From assembly GCA_947179485.1 (NCBI GenBank), contig OX359249.1, forward strand, positions 8,928,001 through 8,992,000: a DNA stretch of 64,000 nt, read 5' to 3'. The stretch's first letter is position 1; every line of letters starts with the position of its first letter. Below the pieces are notes generated by a model that was not told the DNA's origin, ran no database searches, and saw only the letters and a list, made by a program, of their open reading frames with translations. This stretch comes from Allacma fusca. Taxonomy: Eukaryota; Arthropoda; Collembola; Symphypleona; Sminthuridae. A program made the position numbers and the translations under genes. Of the stretch, positions 50,250-62,833 are shown piece by piece.

Positions 50250-53200
50250 CTAGTGGAACTGGCTTGTACATGAATCGGATTCTAGTGGAACTGGATTGTA
50301 CATGAATCGGATTCTAGTGGAACTGGATTGTACATGAATCGGATTCTTGTGGAACTGGATTGTACATGAATCGGATTCTTGTGGAACTTGATTGTACATG
50401 AATCGGCTTCTTGTGAACTGGATTGTACATGAATCGGCTTCTTGTGGAACTGGATTGTACATGAATCGGCTTCTTGTGGAACTTGATTGTACATGAATCG
50501 GCTTCTTGTGGAACTGGATTGTACATGAATCGGCTTCTTGTGGAACTGGATTGTACTTGAATCGGCTTCTTGTGGAACTTGATTGTAAATGAATCGGCTT
50601 CTTGTGGAACTGGATTGTACTTGAATCGGCTTCTTGTGGAACTTGATTGTAAATGAATCGGCTTCTTGTGGAACTGGATTGTACATGAATCGGCTTCTTG
50701 TGGAACTTGATTGTAAATGAATCGGCTTCTTGTGGAACTGGATTGTACTTGAATCGGCTTCTTGTGGAACTGGATTGTACATGAATCGGATTCTTGTGGA
50801 ACTTGATTGTACATGAATCGGCTTCTTGTGGAACTGGATTGTACATGAATCGGCTTCTTGTGGAACTGGAATGTACTTGAATCGGCTTCTTGTGGAACTT
50901 GATTGTAAATGAATCGGCTTCTTGTGGAACTGGATTGTACATGAATCGGCTTCTTGTGGAACTGGATTGTACATGAATCGGCTTCTTGTGGAACTGGATT
51001 GTACATGAATCGGCTTCTTGTGGAACTGGATTGTACATGAATCGGCTTCTTGTGGAACTGGATTGTACATGAATCGGCTTCTTGTGGAACTGGATTGTAC
51101 ATGAATCGGATTCTAGTGAAACTGGATTGTATATGATTCGGATTCTTGTGGAACAGGATTGTACATGAATCGGAGTCTAGTGGAACTGGATTGTACATGA
51201 ATTGGATCTTGTGGAACTGGATTGTACATGAATCGGATTCTAGTGGAACTGGATTGTACATAAATCGGATTCTTTTGGAACTGGATTGTACATGAATCGG
51301 ATTCTTGTGGAACTTGATGGTACATGAATCCGCTTCTTGTGAACTGGATTGTACATGAATCGGCTTCTTGAGGAACTGGATTGTACATGAATCGGCTTCT
51401 TGTGGAATTTGATTGTACATGAATCGGCTTCTTGTGGAACTGGATTGTACATGAATCGGCTTCTTGTGGAACTGGATTGTACTTGAATCGGCTTCTTGTA
51501 GAACTTGATTGTAAATGAATCGGCTTCTTGTGAACTGGATTGTACATGAATCGGCTTCTTGTGAACTTGATTGTACATGAATCGGATTCTTGTGGAACTT
51601 GATTGTACATAAATCGGCTTCTTGTGAACTGGATTGTGCATGAATCGGATTATTGTGGAACTTGATCGTACATGAATCGGCTTCTTGTGGAACTGGATTG
51701 TACATGAATCGGCTTCTTGTGGAACTGGATTGTACATGAATCGGCTTCTTGTGGAACTGAATTGTACATGAATCGGCTTCTTGTGGAACTGGATTGTACA
51801 TGAATCGGCTTCTTGTGGAACTGGATTGTACATGAATCGGATTCTAGTGGAACTGGATTGTATATGATTCGGATTCTTGTGGAACAGGATTGTACATGAC
51901 TCGGATTCTAGTGGAACTGGATTGTACATGAATCGGATTCTAGTGGAACTGGATTGTACATGAATCGGATTCTAGTGGAACTGGATTGTACATGAATCGG
52001 ATTCTTGTGGAACTGGATTGTACATGAATCGGATTCTTGTGGAACTTGATTGTACATGAATCGGCTTCTTGTGGAACTGGATTGTACATGAATCGGCTTC
52101 TTGTGGAACTGGAATGTACTTGAATCGGCTTCTTGTGGAACTTGATTGTAAATGAATCGGCTTCTTGTGGAACTGGATTGTACATGAATCGGCTTCTTGT
52201 GGAACTGGATTGTACATGAATCGGATTCTTGTGGAACTTGATTGTACATGAATCGGCTTCTTGTGGAACTGGATTGTACTTGAATCGGCTTCTTGTGGAA
52301 CTTGATTGTAAATGAATCGGCTTCTTGTGAACTGGATTGTACATGAATCGGCTTCTTGTGAACTTGATTGTACATGAATCGGCTTCTTGTGGAACTGGAT
52401 TGTACATGAATCGGATTCTTGTGGAACTTGATTGTACATAAATCGGCTTCTTGTGAACTGGATTGTGCATGAATCGGATTCTTGTGGAACTTGATCGTAC
52501 ATGAATCGGCTTCTTGTGGAACTGGATTGTACATGAATCGGCTTCTTGTTGAACTGGATTGTACACGAATCGGCTTCTTGTGGAACTGGATTGTACATGA
52601 ATCGGCTTCTTGTGGAACTGGATTGTACATGAATTGGCTTCTTGTGGAACTGGATTGTACATGAATCGGCTTCTTGCGGAACTGGATTGTACATGAATCG
52701 GATTCTAGTAGAACTGGATTGTATATGATTCGGATTCTTGTGGAACAGGATTGTACATGAATCGGATTCTAGTGGAACTGGATTGTACATGAATCGGATT
52801 CTAGTGGAACTGGATTGTACATGAATCGGATTCTAGTGGAACTGGATTGTACATGAATCGGATTCTTGTGGAACTGGATTGTACATGAATCGGATTCTTG
52901 TGGAACTTGATTGTACATGAATCGGCTTCTTGTGGAACTGGATTGTACATGAATCGGCTTCTTGTGGAACTGGATTGTACTTGAATCGGCTTCTTGTGGA
53001 ACTTGGTTGTAAATGAATCGGCTTCTTGTGGAACTGGATTGTACATGAATCGGCTTCTTGTGGAACTGGATTGTACATGAATCGGATTCTTGTGGAACTT
53101 GATTGTACATGAATCGGCTTCTTGTGGAACTGGATTGTACTTGAATCGGCTTCTTGTGGAACTTGATTGTAAATGAATCGGCTTCTTGTGAACTGGATTG

Positions 53201-54730
53201 TACATGAATCGGCTTCTTGTGAACTTGATTGTACATGAATCGGCTTCTTGTGGAACTGGATTGTACATGAATCGGATTCTTGTGGAACTTGATTGTACAT
53301 AAATCGGCTTCTTGTGAACTGGATTGTGCATGAATCGGATTCTTGTGGAACTTGATCGTACATGAATCGGCTTCTTGTGGAACTGGATTGTACATGAATC
53401 GGCTTCTTGTGGAACTGGATTGTACATGAATCGGCTTCTTGTGGAACTGGATTGTACATGAATCGGCTTCTTGTGGAACTGGATTGTACATGAATTGGCT
53501 TCTTGTGGAACTGGATTGTACATGAATCGGCTTCTTGCGGAACTGGATTGTACATGAATCGGATTCTAGTGGAACTGGATTGTATATGATTCGGATTCTT
53601 GTGGAACAGGATTGTACATGAATCGGATTCTAGTGGAACTGGATTGTACATGAATCGGATTCTAGTGGAACTGGATTGTACATGAATCGGATTCTAGTGG
53701 AACTGGATTGTACATGAATCGGATTCTTGTGGAACTGGATTGTACATGAATCGGATTCTTGTGGAACTTGATTGTACATGAATCGGCTTCTTGTGGAACT
53801 GGATTGTACACGAATCAGCTTCTTGTGGAACTGGATTGTACTTGAATCGGCTTCTTGTGGAACTTGGTTGTAAATGAATCGGCTTCTTGTGGAACTGGAT
53901 TGTACATGAATCGGCTTCTTGTGGAACTGGATTGTACATGAATCGGATTCTTGTGGAACTTGATTGTACATGAATCGGCTTGTTGGGGAACTGGATTGTA
54001 CATGAATCGGATTCTTGTGGAACTTGGATGTACATGAATCGGCTTCTTTTGAACTGGATTGTACATGAATCGGCTTCTTGTGAACTGGATTGTACATGAA
54101 TCGGCTTCTTGTGGAACTGGATTGTACATGAATCGGCTTCTTGTGGAACTGGATTGTACATGAATCGGCTTCTTGTGGAACTGGATTGTACATGAATCGG
54201 ATTCTAGTGGAACTGGATTGTACATGAATCGGCTTCTTGTGGAACTGGATTGTACATGAATAGGATTCTTGTGGAACTTGATTGTACATGAATCGGCTTC
54301 TTGTGAACTGCATTGTACACGAATCGGCTTCTTGAGGAACTGGATTGTACATGAATCGGCTTCTTGTGGAACTTGATTGTACATGAATCGGCTTCTTGTG
54401 GAACTGGATTGTACATGAATCGGCTTCTTGTGGAACTGGATTGTACTTGAATCGGCTTCTTGTGGAACTTGATTGTAAATGAATCGGATTCTTGTGGAAC
54501 TTAATCGTACATGAATCGGCTTCTTGTGGAACTGGATTGTACTTGAATCGGCTTCTTGTGGAACTTGATTGTAAATGAATCGGATTCTTGTGGAACTTGA
54601 TCGTACATGAATCGGCTTCTTGTGGAACTGGATTGTACATGAATCGGCTTCTTGTGGAACTGGATTGTACATGAATCGGCTTCTTGTGGAACTGGATTGT
54701 ACATGAATCGGCTTCTTGTGGAACTGCATT
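50250..54730. repeat. Long-range duplicated block, left copy
   Basis: This block matches about 58,060-61,940 with shifts of 7,429, then 7,269, then 7,205 bp. The steps between shifts are 160 and 64 bp, that is five and two basic units, showing unit-sized deletions in one copy. Rare markers shared by both copies include GAATTGGATCTTGTGG (51,199 and 58,628), CGGATTATTGTGG (51,646 and 59,075) and GGCTTGTTGGGGAACTGG (53,976 and 61,181). Confidence 0.85.
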
Positions 54731-57700
54731 GTACATGAATCGGCTTCTTGTGGAACTGGATTGTACATGAATCGGCTTCTTGTGGAACTGGATTGTACAT
54801 GAATCGGCTTCTTGTGGAACTGGATTGTACATGAATCGGCTTCTTGTGTAACTGGATTGTACATGAATCGGCTTCTTGTGGAACTGGATTGTACATGAAT
54901 CGGCTTCTTGTGGAACTGGATTGTACATGAATTGGCTTCTTGTGGAACTGGATTGTACATGAATCGGCTTCTTGCGGAACTGGATTGTACATGAATCGGA
55001 TTCTAGTGGAACTGGATTGTATATGATTCGGATTCTTGTGGAACAGGATTGTACATGAATCGGATTCTAGTGGAACTGGATTGTACATGAATCGGCTTCT
55101 TGTGGAACTGGATTGTACATGAATCGGCTTCTTGTGGAACAGGATTGTACATGAATCGGCTTCTTGTGGAACTGGATTGTACATGAATCGGCTTCTTGTG
55201 GAACTGGATTGTACATGAATCGGCTTCTTGTGGAACTGGATTGTACATGAATCGGGTTCTTGTGGAACTGGATTGTACATGAATCGGCTTCTTGTGGAAC
55301 TGGATTGTACATGAATCGGCTTCTTGTGGAACAGGATTGTACATGAATCGGATTCTAGTGGAACTGGATTGTACATGAATCGGATTCTAGTGGAACTGGA
55401 TTGTACATGAATCGGATTCTTGTGGAACTGGATTGTACATGAATCGGATTCTTGTGGAACTTGATTCTACATGAATCGGCTTCTTGTGGAACTGGATTGT
55501 ACATGAATCGGCTTCTTGTGGAACTGGAATGTACTTGAATCGGCTTCTTGTGGAACTTGATTGTAAATGAATCGGCTTCTTGTGGAACTGGATTGTACAT
55601 GAATCGGCTTCTTGTGGAACTGGATTGTACATGAATCGGATTCTTGTGGAACTTGATTGTACATGAATCGGCTTCTTGTGGAACTGGATTGTACTTGAAT
55701 CGGCTTCTTGTGGAACTTGATTGTAAATGAATCGGCTTCTTGTGAACTGGATTGTACATGAATCGGCTTCTTGTGAACTCGATTGTACATGAATCGGCTT
55801 CTTGTGGAACTGGATTGTACATGAATCGGCTTCTTGTGGGACTGGATTGTACATGAATCGGCTTCTTGTGGAACTGGATTGTACATGAATCGGCTTCTTG
55901 CGGAACTGGATTGTACATGAATAGAATTCTAGTGGAACTGGATTGTATATGATTCGGATTCTTGTGGAACAGGATTGTACATGAATCGGATTCTAGTGGA
56001 ACTGGATTGTACATGAATCGGATTCTAGTGGAACTGGATTGTACATGAATCGGATTCTAGTGGAACTGGATTGTACATGAATCGGATTCTTGTGGAACTG
56101 GATTGTACATGAATCGGATTCTTGTGGAACTTGATTGTACATGAATCGGCTTCTTGTGGAACTGGATTGTACATGAATCGGCTTCTTGTGGAACTGGAAT
56201 GTACTTGAATCGGCTTCTTGTGGAACTTGATTGTAAATGAATCGGCTTCTTGTGGAACTGGATTGTACATGAATCGGATTCTTGTGGAACTTGATTGTAC
56301 ATGAATCGGCTTCTTGTGGAACTGGATTGTACTTGAATCGGCTTCTTGTGGAACTTGATTGTAAATGAATCGGCTTCTTGTGAACTGGATTGTACATGAA
56401 TCGGCTTCTTGTGAACTGGATTGTACATGAATCGGCTTCTTGTGAACTTGATTGTACATGAATCGGCTTCTTGTGGAACTGGATTGTACATGAATCGGAT
56501 TCTTGTGGAACTTGATTGTACATAAATCGGCTTCTTGTGAACTGGATTGTGCATGAATCGGATTCTTGTGGAACTTGATCGTACATGAATCGGCTTCTTG
56601 TGGAACTGGATTGTACATGAATCGGCTTCATGTGGAACTGGATTGTACATGAATCGGCTTCTTGTGGAACTGGATTGTACATGAATCGGCTTCTTGTGGA
56701 ACTGGATTGTACATGAATCGGCTTCTTGTGGAACTGGATTGTACATGAATCGGCTTCTTGCGGAACTGGATTGTACATGAATCGGATTCTAGTGGAACTG
56801 GATTGTATATGATTCGGATTCTTGTGGAACAGGATTGTACATGAATCGGATTCTAGTGGAACTGGATTGTACATGAATCGGATTCTAGTGGAACTGGATT
56901 GTACATGAATCGGATTCTAGTGGAACTGGATTGTACATGAATCGGATTCTTGTGGAACTGGATTGTACATGAATCGGATTCTTGTGGAACTTGATTGTAC
57001 ATGAATCGGCTTCTTGTGGAACTGGATTGTACATGAATCGGCTTCTTGTGGAACTGGAATGTACTTGAATCGGCTTCTTGTGGAACTTGATTGTAAATGA
57101 ATCGGCTTCTTGTGGAACTGGATTGTACATGAATCGGATTCTTGTGGAACTTGATTGTACATGAATCGGCTTCTTGTGGAACTGGATTGTACTTGAATCG
57201 GCTTCTTGTGGAACTTGATTGTAAATGAATCGGCTTCTTGTGAACTGGATTGTACATGAATCGGCTTCTTGTGAACTTGATTGTACATGAATCGGCTTCT
57301 TGTGGAACTGGATTGTACATGAATCGGATTCTTGTGGAACTTGATTGTACATAAATCGGCTTCTTGTGAACTGGATTGTGCATGAATCGGATTCTTGTGG
57401 AACTTGATTGTACATGAATCGGCTTCTTGTGGAACTGGATTGTACATGAATCGGCTTCTTGTGGAACTGGAATGTACTTGAATCGGCTTCTTGTGGAACT
57501 TGATTGTAAATGAATCGGCTTCTTGTGGAACTGGATTGTACATGAATCGGATTCTTGTGGAACTTGATTGTACATGAATCGGCTTCTTGTGGAACTGAAT
57601 TGTACTTGAATCGGCTTCTTGTGGAACTTGATTGTAAATGAATCGGCTTCTTGTGAACTGGATTGTACATGAATCGGCTTCTTGTGAACTTGATTGTACA

Positions 57701-58059
57701 TGAATCGGCTTCTTGTGGAACTGGATTGTACATGAATCGGATTCTTGTGGAACTTGATTGTACATAAATCGGCTTCTTGTGAACTGGATTGTGCATGAAT
57801 CGGATTCTTGTGGAACTTGATCGTACATGAATCGGCTTCTTGTGGAACTGGATTGTACATGAATCGGCTTCATGTGGAACTGGATTGTACATGAATCGGC
57901 TTCTTGTGGAACTGGATTGTACATGAATCGGCTTCTTGTGGAACTGGATTGTACATGAATCGGCTTCTTGTGGAACTGGATTGTACATGAATCGGCTTCT
58001 TGCGGAACTGGATTGTACATGAATCGGATTCTAGTGGAACTGGATTGTATATGATTCGG

Positions 58060-61000
58060 ATTCTTGTGGAACAGGATTGTACATGAATCGGATTCTAGTG
58101 GAACTGGATTGTACATGAATCGGATTCTAGTGGAACTGGATTGTACATGAATCGGATTCTAGTGGAACTGGATTGTACATGAATCGGATTCTAGTGGAAC
58201 TGGATTGTACATGAATCGGATTCTTGTGGAACTGGATTGTACATGAATCGGATTCTTGTGGAACTTGATTGTACATGAATCGGCTTCTTGTGAACTGGAT
58301 TGTACATGAATCGGCTTCTTGTGGAACTGGATTGTACATGAATCGGCTTCTTGTGGAACTTGATTGTACATGAATCGGCTTCTTGTGGAACTGGATTGTA
58401 CATGAATCGGCTTCTTGTGGAACTGGATTGTACATGAATCGGCTTCTTGTGGAACTGGATTGTACATGAATCGGCTTCTTGTGGAACTGGATTGTACATG
58501 AATCGGCTTCTTGTGGAACTGGATTGTACATGAATCGGATTCTAGTGAAACTGGATTGTATATGATTCGGATTCTTGTGGAACAGGATTGTACATGAATC
58601 GGAGTCTAGTGGAACTGGATTGTACATGAATTGGATCTTGTGGAACTGGATTGTACATGAATCGGATTCTAGTGGAACTGGATTGTACATAAATCGGATT
58701 CTTGTGGAACTGGATTGTACATGAATCGGATTCTTGTGGAACTTGATGGTACATGAATCCGCTTCTTGTGAACTGGATTGTACATGAATCGGCTTCTTGA
58801 GGAACTGGATTGTACATGAATCGGCTTCTTGTGGAATTTGATTGTACATGAATCGGCTTCTTGTGGAACTGGATTGTACATGAATCGGCTTCTTGTGGAA
58901 CTGGATTGTACTTGAATCGGCTTCTTGTGGAACTTGATTGTAAATGAATCGGCTTCTTGTGAACTGGATTGTACATGAATCGGCTTCTTGTGAACTTGAT
59001 TGTACATGAATCGGATTCTTGTGGAACTTGATTGTACATAAATCGGCTTCTTGTGAACTGGATTGTGCATGAATCGGATTATTGTGGAACTTGATCGTAC
59101 ATGAATCGGCTTCTTGTGGAACTGGATTGTACATGAATCGGCTTCTTGTGGAACTGGATTGTACATGAATCGGCTTCTTGTGGAACTGAATTGTACATGA
59201 ATCGGCTTCTTGTGGAACTGGATTGTACATGAATCGGCTTCTTGTGGAACTGGATTGTACATGAATCGGCTTCTTGCGGAACTGGATTGTACATGAATCG
59301 GATTCTAGTGGAACTGGATAATATATGATTCGGATTCTTGTGGAACAGGATTGTACATGACTCGGATTCTAGTGGAACTGGATTGTACATGAATCGGATT
59401 CTAGTGGAACTGGATTGTACATGAATCGGATTCTAGTGGAACTGGATTGTACATGAATCCGATTCTTGTGGAACTGGATTGTACATGAATCGGATTCTTG
59501 TGGAACTTGATTGTACATGAATCGGCTTCTTGTGGAACTGGATTGTACATGAATCGGCTTCTTGTGGAACTGGAATGTACTTGAATCGGCTTCTTGTGAA
59601 CTGGATTGTACATGAATCGGCTTCTTGTGAACTTGATTGTACATGAATCGGCTTCTTGTGGAACTGGATTGTACATGAATCGGATTCTTGTGGAACTTGA
59701 TTGTACATAAATCGGCTTCTTGTGAACTGGATTGTGCATGAATCGGATTCTTGTGGAACTTGATCGTACATGAATCGGCTTCTTGTGGAACTGGATTGTA
59801 CATGAATCGGCTTCTTGTTAAACTGGATTGTACACGAATCGGCTTCTTGTGGAACTGGATTGTACATGAATCGGCTTCTTGTGGAACTGGATTGTACATG
59901 AATTGGCTTCTTGTGGAACTGGATTGTACATGAATCGGCTTCTTGCGGAACTGGATTGTACATGAATCGGATTCTAGTAGAACTGGATTGTATATGATTC
60001 GGATTCTTGTGGAACAGGATTGTACATGAATCGGATTCTAGTGGAACTGGATTGTACATGAATCGGATTCTAGTGGAACTGGATTGTACATGAATCGGAT
60101 TCTAGTGGAACTGGATTGTACATGAATCGGATTCTTGTGGAACTGGATTGTACATGAATCGGATTCTTGTGGAACTTGATTGTACATGAATCGGCTTCTT
60201 GTGGAACTGGATTGTACATGAATCGGCTTCTTGTGGAACTGGATTGTACTTGAATCGGCTTCTTGTGGAACTTGGTTGTAAATGAATCGGCTTCTTGTGG
60301 AACTGGATTGTACATGAATCGGCTTCTTGTGGAACTGGATTGTACATGAATCGGATTCTTGTGGAACTTGATTGTACATGAATCGGCTTCTTGTGGAACT
60401 GGATTGTACTTGAATCGGCTTCTTGTGGAACTTGATTGTAAATGAATCGGCTTCTTGTGAACTGGATTGTACATGAATCGGCTTCTTGTGAACTTGATTG
60501 TACATGAATCGGCTTCTTGTGGAACTGGATTGTACATGAATCGGATTCTTGTGGAACTTGATTGTACATAAATCGGCTTCTTGTGAACTGGATTGTGCAT
60601 GAATCGGATTCTTGTGGAACTTGATCGTACATGAATCGGCTTCTTGTGGAACTGGATTGTACATGAATCGGCTTCTTGTGGAACTGGATTGTACATGAAT
60701 CGGCTTCTTGTGGAACTGGATTGTACATGAATCGGCTTCTTGTGGAACTGGATTGTACATGAATTGGCTTCTTGTGGAACTGGATTGTACATGAATCGGC
60801 TTCTTGCGGAACTGGATTGTACATGAATCGGATTCTAGTGGAACTGGATTGTATATGATTCGGATTCTTGTGGAACAGGATTGTACATGAATCGGATTCT
60901 AGTGGAACTGGATTGTACATGAATCGGATTCTAGTGGAACTGGATTGTACATGAATCGGATTCTAGTGGAACTGGATTGTACATGAATCGGATTCTTGTG

Positions 61001-61940
61001 GAACTGGATTGTACATGAATCGGCTTCTTGTGGAACTGGATTGTACTTGAATCGGCTTCTTGTGGAACTTGGTTGTAAATGAATCGGCTTCTTGTGGAAC
61101 TGGATTGTACATGAATCGGCTTCTTGTGGAACTGGATTGTACATGAATCGGATTCTTGTGGAACTTGATTGTACATGAATCGGCTTGTTGGGGAACTGGA
61201 TTGTACATGAATCGGATTCTTGTGGAACTTGGATGTACATGAATCGGCTTCTTTTGAACTGGATTGTACATGAATCGGCTTCTTGTGAACTGGATTGTAC
61301 ATGAATCGGCTTCTTGTGGAACTGGATTGTACATGAATCGGCTTCTTGTGGAACTGGATTGTACATGAATCGGCTTCTTGTGGAACTGGATTGTACATGA
61401 ATCGGATTCTAGTGGAACTGGATTGTACATGAATCGGCTTCTTGTGGAACTGGATTGTACATGAATAGGATTCTTGTGGAACTTGATTGTACATGAATCG
61501 GCTTCTTGTGAACTGCATTGTACACGAATCGGCTTCTTGAGGAACTGGATTGTACATGAATCGGCTTCTTGTGGAACTTGATTGTACATGAATCGGCTTC
61601 TTGTGGAACTGGATTGTACATGAATCGGCTTCTTGTGGAACTGGATTGTACTTGAATCGGCTTCTTGTGGAACTTGATTGTAAATGAATCGGATTCTTGT
61701 GGAACTTAATCGTACATGAATCGGCTTCTTGTGGAACTGGATTGTACTTGAATCGGCTTCTTGTGGAACTTGATTGTAAACGAATCGGATTCTTGTGGAA
61801 CTTGATCGTACATGAATCGGCTTCTTGTGGAACTGGATTGTACATGAATCGGCTTCTTGTGGAACTGGATTGTACATGAATCGGCTTCTTGTGGAACTGG
61901 ATTGTACATGAATCGGCTTCTTGTGGAACTGGATTGTACA
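58060..61940. repeat. Long-range duplicated block, right copy
   Basis: Right partner of the block at 50,250-54,730. It is shorter overall because whole units are missing near 59,590 and near 61,020 relative to the left copy. Single-base differences are few, so the duplication is young relative to the divergence among basic units. Confidence 0.85.
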
Positions 61941-62130
61941 TGAATCGGCTTCTTGTGGAACTGGATTGTACATGAATCGGCTTCTTGTGGAACTGGATTG
62001 TACTTGAATCGGCTTCTTGTGGAACTGGATTGTACATGAATCGGCTTCTTGTGGAACTGGATTGTACTTGAATCGGCTTCTTGTGGAACTTGATTGTACA
62101 TGAATCGGCTTCTTGTGGAACTGGATTGTA

Positions 62131-62825
62131 GTTGAATCTAACTGTTCCCGAATCCGCTTGTACTTGATTTAAAATCCAGTAGAATCAGTTTCCAAGTGAA
62201 ATTGCCTTCCAGCAGAACGTTCAAGGCTAATTTAAAAAAATATCTTTCTTTATAAACCACCTTCATAATTATTTTCCTTCCATATGAATGCGATGTATAA
62301 TATAATAAAATTGTTGATACCAATATTTAATATTCTCTCACTTCTGCGTATATTTGAGTCATCACGTGTTTCAAGGATACAACCGGCTTCAACCCCCTAC
62401 TAGTTTTGGTTAGAAAGAAAGCCTTCCCTTAATCTTCATTTAGCGTTTCCTCGGTATTCCTTCAAGTTGCTGAAAAATCTGCCGCCTTTGAAGGCTGGGC
62501 ATGTGTGAGCCAAATGTCAGTGGGTTTCACTAATATGCAGGAGAAAGGAGAACTCACTCATACATGTACAAAGGGCATACCAAAGTTACTTTTGACCCCC
62601 CTTGGAAAAATCGGAAAATTTTGACCCCCCGATTGATTTTTTTGAAAATCAATATCATGACCTTGTACGTTAAAGTTATGTGGAATAAAGTAGGCTAAAC
62701 GGTAGTTTGAACAATTGTAAAGCCAAAAATCCTGAAATTCATTCAAAATGTGGCAGTAATTACCAAAAACTTATTTTATAAGAAGAAAAAATGCTTCAGA
62801 GGTGCATTGCATGAGAAACGCATAG
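62131..62825. other. Non-coding flank right of the satellite
   Basis: The array degrades over its last tens of bases (GATTGTAGTTGAATC, then unrelated sequence) into AT-rich DNA. A 61-codon frame (62,138-62,323) and a 62-codon frame (62,558-62,746), both minus, show nothing recognisable. No continuation of the retroelement fossil from the other side of the array is visible. Confidence 0.6.
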
Positions 62826-62833
62826 TAAGACAG

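Larger units (their letters stand above)
22632..62130. repeat. 39.5-kb satellite array of a 32-bp unit with higher-order structure
   Basis: An uninterrupted tandem array; 22,925-22,956 is a typical unit, containing ATGAATCGG, then CTTCTTGTGGAACTGG, then ATTGTAC. About 1,230 units fit in the array. Recurrent variants are visible: CGGATTCTAGTGG, CGGATTCTTGTGGAACTTG, a 31-bp class with TTGTGAACTGG (one G fewer), GTATATGATTCGG, GAACAGG, CTTGCGGAAC, GTACTTGAATCGG, GTAAATGAATCGG and GATCGTACATG. They occur in ordered blocks, not at random. No foreign insertion is seen in the array. Every unit is in the same orientation. The minus strand of the common unit has no stop codon in any frame; the CTAG-bearing variant supplies nearly all minus-strand stops. 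Confidence 0.98.

Noticed and set aside
52482-52664. Plus-strand 60-codon frame in the satellite (also at 59,751 and 61,697)
   Set aside because: Opened by chance substitutions that remove the usual TGA; duplicated with the surrounding block and without other signs of coding.
22632-62130. CRISPR array (regular repeats of 32 bp)
   Set aside because: Repeats are directly adjacent with no spacers, in an animal-like context with no cas genes.
22632-62130. Dozens of minus-strand open frames of 70-602 codons as genes
   Set aside because: They arise because the unit lacks minus-strand stops; starts are simply the Met in each cycle, frames overlap each other completely, and all encode the same 32-residue cycle.
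22632-62130. Telomeric repeat or CENP-B-box satellite
   Set aside because: No TTAGGG-like units, and no match to the CENP-B box pattern in the common unit or its variants.
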